From the NCBI GenBank assembly GCA_949152475.1, contig OX424568.1:18699667-18763666 (forward strand): a DNA stretch of 64,000 nucleotides, read 5' to 3'. The translations under genes and the position numbers were made by a program. How positions within the stretch are numbered: the first letter of the stretch is position 1; each line of letters starts with the position of its first letter. Shown here one piece after another: positions 56,101 to 64,000 of the stretch. This stretch comes from Terebella lapidaria. Taxonomy: Eukaryota > Annelida > Polychaeta > Terebellida > Terebellidae. The notes under the pieces were generated by a model that had not been told where the DNA came from, ran no database searches, and worked only from the letters and a program-made list of their open reading frames with translations.

Positions 56101-59100
56101 CAGTGGCTCCACCGAGTGGCGCCGTAAGGTCGGTGATCCAGGAATTGGGCGTGGCAGTGAGAGCGATGGAATGGGGATTGTTTTTGGAGGCGCGGGCGAT
56201 AGTTCCGTGCGAAAACTGTGATCGTCCGCGAACGACGACGTGTCAATTTTGAGATCTTCAAAGGAATGCTGTATGTGGATGTCTGGGGTGATGATCGTGG
56301 GTGGGACAAGGAGCGATTTGGACTCCTTAGCGACGTTTTCGCCGTCCGTTTCGCTGGATGCTCGTAGTGCTGGGGGAGGCATCAGTGGGAAGGGAGTGAG
56401 TGTGGCTGATGCTTCTTTGTTGGCCTCTGTCTGTGCGTTCTGTTCGTCCACCGCTGATAAAAATACAATCACATTTTACACGGGGTAGAAATTCATGGTA
56501 AATTTAGTGAAAATTTTTCGACATGTAAAATGAAAAGACAGGAAGTTGAGAAAGACATATATATGGTAGTAAAACTTCAGCCTTCACCAATAGTCTTCGA
56601 ATTGTCCCTTACCATTCTCAGTTTGCTCAATTATTTGTCGTATTGCTTTCTTCAAGCTGTTTGCCCGAGACATCAGCTGATCTCGTGGTTTGTATAATGT
56701 CTGTAAATGACAAACATAATAGAGTTTATTGCATTCAATTCACTCCTTAACATCAAAACAATTGAATCAATTAATGTAAAAGTGATAGATCAAAAGTAAC
56801 AAGTGAATACCGATTTCATTTTCTTCGGTTTCCGCATCTTTTCATGAATAATCTGTTCTGGGATAACATCTTTCTCCGGCGGTGCACTGATGACAATTTC
56901 CACTTCCGCAGGTTCCGATTCCACAATATCCTTCTCGTTTTCTTTAGCGCGGAGCCTCTCTTTGGGACTACCCTCCTCCCCCTGGTTGTCCGTCTGCTCG
57001 TCTGTCATGGACTCGATGGCCGCAGCCACAGTAGCCGTAGTTTCTACCGTCACTTGAGGAATGTTGTCTTCTGGAGTCTGCATGTGCGATGGGATTGAAT
57101 AGGCAGTGACGATTTAGTGATATATTATACTAGCCTTTATGTGGGAATATTAGTTCCTTTGAAATTTTAAAATCAATGCCATCATGATTCTATCATAAAT
57201 ACATGCATTGGCAATAGTAGAATTCGAAAGATGCTTTAGTTCGACCAAGTAAACTGACCTTCCCTTTACAGCCAGCGGAATACAGATTAAAAATCACAAA
57301 TTCCCTGATTATACCTACCGTTTGTGTACTTGACGCTTCTGACTCCTCGTTGAGTGTTTTAAGCAAAGCGTCGAGTTTTTCATTGAGGACCGTGCACTTC
57401 CTCGCGAGGGAATGTTCACCCTCATCGTGGTCCTTGGCTCGTTCTCCGACCTTCACCAGAAACTCCTTCACCGTCTCACAGAGCACTCTAGAAATGATGT
57501 AAACATTGGAAAAGTTTCTAATCAATCATGCGTTTATCTATCTTGAATTTTATATAACTAGTACATTATGACCTATCGATTGAATATAGTCCATTCTTTG
57601 TTTTGGAATTGAAAGATTTTGTAATTCCGCATCACAATTTGACCCAATGTATTCCTTGTTTTCTGATCAACGGCATAATATTTGGAATTGAAAAATATGT
57701 ATATACACATGCCCATATATACCCTGCAATTGCCATAGTTACACAATTAACTGTCAGAAAACAAACCACAAATCGGAAAGCTAATCAGAAGAATTACTGA
57801 CTTGGCGGAGTTGATGACGACTCCGTGGTTGTCTGAGTTGAGTATATCAGAGAGATGATCTGCGACAGACATCTCATAAGCAGACATCGGGTCCGGCCGA
57901 GTGGGGATAGAGTGGGCCTCGTAAGTCAACACACTCCACCTGTATGCAGAAATAATTGTGTACCAGTCCATTTATTTGTATAATATGTAATACTACATAA
58001 TGTTTTTACTTTTTTTTTTATCTATACAAATTTCTTTTTCAATTATTTTCATAGCAAACAATATATTACAAATGTTACCATAAACAGGAGAGATTTCGAC
58101 AAAAAATATTGGGACAATAGATGTGTGCATTATGATAGGCACCATTCACAGAAGGTTGGAACGTTATGATCACACAAGAATTCTACATGAATGAAGCATT
58201 ATGACAGTTCAAATCATTATGATAGTTCCAGCTGTCTGCTTCGTTAAATATTTCTCATGAACTTGCACGATATTCAGAAGTTACGAGTACTTCACATATA
58301 TTTTTGGTCCTCTGAAACAGTATTGTTTATAACTACAAACGTGGAATTCACCTGTCAAGCATTTTGATTTGTGCGTGTTCTAGTTTTTCCAACACTGGCG
58401 ACAGCTGTGCGTCATCATCGAAGGCGGAACCCCAGCCAAGGACTCTCGCTAAATCGTTACCCGTTCCCATCGGTAACACACCCACTTGGCACTGAAAGAC
58501 AAGAAATTTTATCAGCTTTTTCCTCAAATTGGTGAAGTTACATGCATCCAAGTAATACAGTGAATTTTCTACAAGAATCTAAGTTCCCTAATTTTTTCGC
58601 AAATTGGCCTCGACTTTTCCGCAATTCATATACGAACATAATATCAGGTTTGGACTCTTTCAATTTTGACTGGAAATGTGCACATTCCATCTTTAGTGAA
58701 ACTTCATCATTGCCATAACAATATCAAGGTATGAAATTTTCCTCGATGTCGATGAAAATCTGGCCAAGATGCCGAAGTTGTAACTTTGCAAGGAGAAGAA
58801 TTTGAAAGTCCAAACACATCTGTCTTTCGAAAGCACATGGATATGTTATGCATGAAAAATATGCATAGACGAGTGCAAAGCATTAATTTTTATACAAATC
58901 TTTTTTGAGATTAACGTGATTGCAATTATTTTCAAAATTTATCATTACCTTGGTGCATAACATGCACAACAGGATTATATACTCCAATATTTTTTGTTAC
59001 ATATTCATAACAAAATACTAGTCACCATCTAGACACCATTTTTGAAACAAATTTCAAAAATAAACAAATCCCATCAAATTTGAATATTCACATGTACTGA

Positions 59101-62100
59101 AAAAAAAACAACAACAAATTAAACCAAAGCATATTATATACAAATCTGTGAAAATGATAAAACAAAAACCATACTTTTTTACAACATGAATTTGAAAAAA
59201 AAGTTCCCTTTACAGACACCATTGCAGTACAAGTTGCTTCATGCAGACCACTGCTTCATACCTTGTACCATACATTATGTACATGCATGATTTCCATTTG
59301 GGCTCATCCGAACAAAAACACTTTTTTTTCCTGCATTCCATTCAATATTTAATTGGCAAGTGTACCTGTTTGCACTAAAAATTCAAATTTGGTTTCAAAA
59401 GAGAGCATTGTTGAGCTTTTCAGTGCCTGAAGTTTGAACTTCCAACAAAAGCGTACAATCTGAAAACTTGAAAAAAAATTATAAAATATTCATAATGAAA
59501 TTTATCAGTTTAAATTCGAGGTAAATTTTGAATGGTAAAACAACAGGTCACTCTGTTTCATCGAATATTACGGTTCTTGAACTTGAACACTGTGGGGCAG
59601 TCATCAATTACATGATGAGGGGGTGTAGGATTCATGCGGAGCCCAAACTACCCGTAACCAAATAACATACTGGGGAATATATGTCGCTTCTTACCTGCTT
59701 CAAAAGCCCAAGTTTTTTTGAGTCATAATAATCCTAAAGAAAAGATAGTAGGTAATTCACTATCAGAAACCATCGGGAAAAGCAATGAGGAATCTGAGAA
59801 TATTGGTCAAAATGACATTGTATTGGGAATGTGTGCGCAAAATATAAAAAATTCTCACTTTGTAAATGATTTCTGATGTTCTCTCGAAAGTTGTTTCAGA
59901 GCAACATGAGAAACTGATGGGGTCAAATATGACTGTAAATGCAAGTAGTGTTTGAAAAAAATATGATTTCAGATAATATTAGAGATAATTTTTGATGAAA
60001 ATGAAATAATGATCAGAGTAGTTGAATCTGGTGAAATTTGTGAGCAAAGCCATTTCTGATTTTCAAAAGGTTTGGATGTGCATGTGTCTTTACATTAATA
60101 GATTTGAGAGTTGGGTTTTAGGTGAGAATACAAAGGGTATACATGTATACATATCGACACACATCGATATACACGAAAATGTGAACTTGAAGCGCATACA
60201 CTTTGAAAAATTCATTTTTGAAATAGATTTCACACCATATTTAGTCTTCATATTTTTTTACTACATGCAATATTACTCATTAATAGAATTTATCCTGTAT
60301 GTTAGATTAAACATGGTAGTGAACAATTATATGAAAGAAATGGCTCAAACTGCCAATACGACCATGAAAAAGAGAAACATGAGCAATAGAAACATATAAA
60401 ATCAAACTGATGATGTTTGAGCAATGGAACAGCACAGCAAAGAAAGGTTCTCGATTTGCGTGGAAGGAAACACAAAACAGGTGAAGAAAGAAACGATGTT
60501 TCAAGATGAATATTCAAAAACGAAAAATAAAACGGCCGTTAGGCAGGGCATGATAATAGGACGCACCATTTTATGTGAACACAGTTGGTCGACTTCATTC
60601 AGTACCCAGCCGATGCTGCCATCTCCACCACAGACCAACACACGGAACGACTCGAAGTTTTGAAACAGCCGCAGCCTGGAAATCGAGAAGAGAATTTCAA
60701 ATTCTCTTTGTCACAGATTTTGAGTTGACCAGCGAAAAATTCTACAGAAGGAACCTATATATATCGAGTGATGAGCTTTCAGAGGTTTTTTATCGGGTGT
60801 TTATTGCCCTGTGGTGTAGACTGAAAACAAGGAACTCACCCCATTTTGGGCCCTCCGTTCATGAGATCAAAAACTTGAGCAGGATTCAACATTTGCTTAA
60901 ATTTTCTGAGCATTTTCACACCCTGCAACAGAAGGGAACAGATTGATTAAAAATTAGGAACACTTTTTCGAGGAAAAAATACATATACCGGTATACTGAA
61001 AATGAAGTAATCATCTTTATATGGTCTCAGCAAATCTATAAATATTGCGATCCAGATATTTAAATCACACACACTCTGCTATACACGGTAATACACCCAA
61101 CAAATTTTATGCACTGACGATATTAAAAAGGAAATGCACCCAGATGTGCCATAAATATGACACACCGAATGACTTGCACTTCTGCCTAATATAGCCCAAC
61201 CCAAATACGCAATATAAAGCCACATATTCCAGTCACAAATAGACATTATAAGCACATTCCCCAGGATGCCCTCAATTACTATTCAGACCTGGTTGTCTCC
61301 ACTCTTGGAGTTGACGAACACCAGTAGCGGACTCGTGCCTGGCGGCTTGGTAGCTCGCCAGAAACCGTCCGAGTCCAAATTGCTGATTGCCGTCGGCGGC
61401 AGGATGGTTATGCGACTCTGCCCGAGCGAGCATTTTTTCGTGAATGCCTCTTTGCAGCCACTATGTACCTGGGTATGGACGAAATGGGTTTTTAGCGACA
61501 ATTTGTATTCATTGCATATAGTTTCTTGATACCCGTAGTCTTAGAAGGCGAAGAACAGACATGACTTTCGGTGTTTTTTGTACACTTTGCTTTGCAAGAA
61601 CTGCTAAAACACTGATGACATTTTCGATATGCATATCCTGCGTATATATGTTGACATTCCATAACCATTGTTAACGAAAGAAATAGTTATCTGGAAGAGG
61701 CCGCAAGAGGGCTGACCTCACACTAACAAGTAACAAAACAACCTCGTTATCACGAAGGACATTTCCGCTAACAAAGGCGCATCCCTCGAAGCAAAATCGT
61801 CGCTGGAATTATCACGTCCGTTTTTTACCCCTTTTTACCACAACTACATGAATACGATCTTCTCACCAAACAACCCCTCCTCGCTCCACCTCTACCAGCA
61901 TCTTTCAAGGAAGACACGCCCCCAATTACCACAGTTTTCCGCGAGTAACGAGACCATTACATGTACATTGTACCAACCATAGACTTGCACCAGAGACATC
62001 GCCAGTCCTGTAGTCGTAGCACGGACCCGCACGTCTTCTCACATACGACGCACTTGGCGCTTACGGGAAGGTTCCCCTCTAGCCATTGGTGCGGCATGGA

Positions 62101-62106
62101 TATCGT
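46953..62106 (-). CDS. Type II diacylglycerol kinase (delta/eta class), 5' end missing
   Basis: Phosphorylates diacylglycerol to phosphatidic acid. Complement-strand exons: join(46953..47054, 47349..47488, 47814..47925, 48325..48441, 48676..48771, 50547..50579, 52683..52794, 52898..53037, 53336..53470, 53710..53823, 53978..54020, 54234..54503, 54838..54958, 55276..55464, 55812..56453, 56613..56700, 56811..57077, 57319..57487, 57802..57939, 58352..58491, 59695..59733, 60567..60675, 60840..60922, 61289..61468, 61978..62106). That gives 1,235 residues; all phases close. In order: second C1 zinc finger (residues ~1-55, [20 protein letters not shown]), catalytic domain ([27 protein letters not shown] ~147-156, [16 protein letters not shown]), Ser/Pro-rich linker, accessory catalytic domain ([54 protein letters not shown]), coiled-coil-like region, C-terminal SAM domain ([10 protein letters not shown] ... 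[10 protein letters not shown]) and a tail of four His. PH and first C1 exons lie beyond 64 kb. DGKD versus DGKH cannot be decided; one ancestral gene is likely. Confidence 0.95.
48101..48272. mobile_element. MITE with TTACTGTAAA ends in a kinase intron
   Basis: TTACTGTAAAGGAGGATTA and its inverted copy (TAATCCTTTTTTACAGTAA) bracket 172 bp. Inner inverted words (CGCAAATTTC / AATTCGTGATTT) are present. It shares the terminus of the MITEs at 32104 and 33216. Confidence 0.8.
49595..49708 (+). repeat. Two long G runs (12 and 16 G)
   Basis: G12 at 49595-49606 and G16 at 49693-49708, with further GGGG/GGGGG blocks between and beside them. This is strong potential for G-quadruplexes on the plus strand, which is the non-template orientation relative to antisense of the kinase gene (C-rich in its pre-mRNA). 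Confidence 0.85.
50119..50174 (+). repeat. Poly-A tract (~55 bp)
   Basis: A-run with one G, immediately before the 3' hairpin of copy d. Copies a and e have shorter A-runs in the same place, so it belongs to the element rather than to a retroposed mRNA tail. Confidence 0.9.
50547..50579 (-). other. Kinase microexon, 33 nt (11 residues)
   Basis: Minus-strand TTTTGACAG acceptor, then codons for [11 protein letters not shown], then GTGTGC. It is phase 0 on both sides, so it can be included or skipped without a shift. Acidic and Ser/Pro-rich; no obvious human counterpart. It sits between the two family-1 elements, which leave it intact. Confidence 0.6.
50659..52478 (+). mobile_element. Family-1 HINE-like element (copy e)
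   Basis: It starts ACTAGACGTCAAGGCCTAAA, with a terminal hairpin region (GATGCCTTGGAGGCATT). A 147-bp satellite core (50740-51770) follows, then two copies of the 3' unique block (51770-52010 and 52070-52440), then AAAACCATAAAGGCATTTCG. The last hairpin arm and CTAAT are missing, so the 3' tip is truncated or diverged. It is in the kinase intron between exons 50547..50579 and 52683..52794. Confidence 0.75.
50740..51770. repeat. 147-bp satellite array (copy e), 7 units
   Basis: CATGTTTGTCTAGGGCGACG starts at 50809, 50956, 51103, 51250, 51397, 51544 and 51690: spacings of 147, 147, 147, 147, 147 and 146 bp. The units are very similar to each other, more so than in copies a and b. Confidence 0.95.
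55664..55681 (+). repeat. Poly-T run
   Basis: T18 in a kinase intron (poly-A on the coding strand). No retroposon body is recognisable beside it. Confidence 0.85.
59695..59733 (-). other. Kinase catalytic-domain microexon, 39 nt (13 residues)
   Basis: A minus-strand CTTTAG acceptor precedes codons for [13 protein letters not shown], followed by GTAAGA. Phase 0 on both sides. It falls between ..LCSHKM and CQVGVLPMG, right before the GTGNDLAR loop. Human delta/eta enzymes read ..LHKQCQLGV there, so the LLKQ ending is suggestive. Likely an alternative cassette exon. Confidence 0.55.
59734..60566. other. Kinase intron, nothing further recognised
   Basis: AT-rich intron. Open frames here (for example on the plus strand near 60022-60399) have no family resemblance and lie antisense inside the intron. 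Confidence 0.5.
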
Positions 62107-64000
62107 CTGAACGAGTGCGAGGAGAGAGGGCGAAAAAAAATTAAATATAGGGTGTGAATTTTTGTTATTCGCAACGTCTTCCATGCTGTTTTTCAGATAT
62201 TTATGTGGATATGATCAGTCAAAGTGTGGTGCATGAATCTTTTTGTGTGGTGAGATTTTTTGGTAGGTGTTAAATATTTTTTGCTGTATTTGTGTGTTGA
62301 CACAATCAGCATGATATTACACCAGCTCAGAAATGGTAATGATCAATCTGCTGACACATAAACTGAAACTGCAGCAATATCATCACCATTAGTCAGCCAG
62401 GATGAATGCTGGGTTAGTGAGTTTACACCAATCACTTTTTAAGCACAATAAGTGCATGCACAGATTGCCATGAAAGTTACTACTACAACCCTTCTGGAGC
62501 TCAGATATATTCAATAATGTTAAAAATTACTTTAAAGAACAGAGATTTGATCCCAAATAGTAGAAGCAAGTCGCAAGATAACCATGCCTTTTCTCATCTT
62601 TTGTTCCTGCGCGATTGCTCATTACACATAACGGCCGAACAAATTGTGTAACTGTTTTGCCACACAAGGCTCATTGCTTCACAAATGCCTGAAATATACC
62701 AAGACAAATCTAATTTCGAGAAAAATATACATATCCATTTCTCAAGTACAAAGTGTGAAAAGTTCACGTCGGATACAAGTTTCTTTCAAACTCTACTCCC
62801 CTTACGGCAAACAAACGGCAAAACAGACTTTATTGATCACACACGCACAGGAAAAAGACGCGCAACTACGCAACAGACAAATAGCTTGGAAAACATGAAT
62901 TGGGCGTGTGAGAGGAGGAAACCTTCAAGTCGAATAGTCGGCTAATTGTCCACGGCGCAAGCGGCAGCCATGTAAATGCGATGAATCAATTCGTAGCCGT
63001 TAATCAGCAAATGGACGAACGATGCTCATCTAGGAAGCGGCACGAATGACGAAAACTTCTGGGAACTCCCTTAAAAGGGGGATGAATAAAGTACGAGGAA
63101 CTGTCTGGCTAATTCAACATGCACTTTACTAAGGTGTGCATTCAGTCTTAGAGTTGGAAAGGTTGCAGACATTCAAGTGTGTTTTTTTTTAAAACTTTCT
63201 AGAGGGCATCACCGACATCACGTATTCGACGGAATTAATTCTAAGTGATCAGAATGAAAGCCTCCATATTGCAAACCTCCGGGATATATTTATATAGGTA
63301 GGACACGCAGTGGTGCCTGGAACTGGAAACTCATAAAACAAAATTTTAATCGAGCAAACTTTCATCCAAAAGAAAACATGTATAACACCCAGATGCAAAA
63401 TTGCATCCAAACTTTTAGATATACTTCCTGAAACTGGATCTAAAATTGATTGTCAGGCTTTCCATCCATAGCCATTAATGGAAGTGCTAATGGCGTTGTC
63501 ATATTTCCTGATTACTCCCAGTTTTGTTGGAAACCTGACCCAAGAGCAATTAAGCAATATGAAGCCGCAAGCCTGGGCTATCAATTGGTGTCTGGCATCT
63601 CTTTCGCGTGGATATTATGCTTGAGATATTGATCGAGCCGACACCGGATACATTTTCTGATTTCCTCGAGAGGGCCACGTACATTGTCGTAGTGCATTAG
63701 CACTCTCAATATCTAGATATATTTCTCATCTCGAAATAATATATCTTTCACATTCTGAGATTTATACAGAGTGTTACATGCATGCAATAACTAAAATCTA
63801 ATGGTTATATATACATAATATGACATTTTTGCCCTTCCTGAAGGTAAATCAGGAAACTCATGCAGAAATTCTGAATTTGTATTATATGTACAGGATCATC
63901 GGAACTCTTCTCTTCGATGTAGGCTACATCTGACATCGTCATCTGGTTTTCAGTTTAAGAATGTGAGAGGTTAATCTATTACCAGTATGGGACACAAAAG
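62107..64000. other. Upstream kinase intron, no exon recognised
   Basis: The exon at 62106 has a proper acceptor (CTCGTTCAG), so the gene continues to the right. I searched both strands by eye for the first C1 domain and PH domain and saw neither. No repeats with clear ends. Confidence 0.55.

Noticed and set aside
55982-56488. Plus-strand open frames opposite the kinase linker
   Set aside because: They are shadows of a GC-rich Ser/Pro coding exon on the minus strand.
1-64000. Retroviral or LTR elements
   Set aside because: I saw no paired long direct terminal repeats with TG..CA ends, primer-binding site, or reverse transcriptase motifs anywhere in the window.

Overview
The window is nuclear DNA from an animal, most likely a marine invertebrate. 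Its four recognisable protein genes all have metazoan orthologues. Three are split by spliceosomal introns and one has its whole CDS in a single exon. The rest is AT-rich DNA packed with non-autonomous transposons, minisatellites and a tRNA-derived SINE. I cannot name the species from sequence alone.  Layout. 1-2.1 kb: a 1.2-kb unit in tandem (1.5 copies visible). 2.1-11.4 kb: no host gene seen; it holds a hairpin, several MITEs, a 4.1-kb element with long inverted ends and remnants of a Pif1-like helicase, a SINE, and an element carrying 134-bp repeats. 12.0-26.7 kb, minus strand: a complete mitochondrial elongation factor G1 gene (GFM1), 19 coding exons, 752 residues, with NRF-1-like and GABP/ETS motifs just upstream. 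Its introns hold at least five mobile elements. 27.7-29.2 kb: a satellite-bearing element. 32.3-34.5 kb, plus strand: a three-exon ankyrin-repeat protein with a C-terminal SOCS box (ASB-like), 404 residues, whose start codon lies 4 bp from the end of a MITE. 35.4-40.8 kb: a 5.3-kb foldback structure, two opposed arrays of a ~90-bp repeat around a core. 41.3-42.0 kb: a long-TIR MITE. 42.4-42.9 kb, plus strand: CEP19, a centriole/ciliary protein, intact in one coding exon. 47.0-62.1 kb, minus strand: the C-terminal ~1,235 residues of a type II diacylglycerol kinase (delta/eta class), 25 coding exons ending in a SAM domain; its 5' exons lie beyond the right edge. CEP19 and the kinase gene converge, with about 0.4 kb between their candidate poly(A) sites.  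The genes are unrelated in function (mitochondrial translation, ubiquitin-ligase adaptor, cilium, lipid signalling) and are not an operon. The most notable material is repetitive: (1) two families of elements whose one end is a hairpin followed by CTAA, resembling Helentron-derived HINE elements, carrying central tandem arrays; one has an exact 147-bp period; (2) hundreds of bases of arrays of TCAAGGTCA, the half-site used by NR5A/ERR nuclear receptors, spread by those elements through the GFM1 introns; (3) six tandem RFX X-box-like motifs at 18-27-bp spacing just after the kinase stop codon, 3.9 kb from CEP19; (4) the foldback element. Exon boundaries were set by hand from splice sites, phase continuity and remembered human orthologues, with no alignment run.
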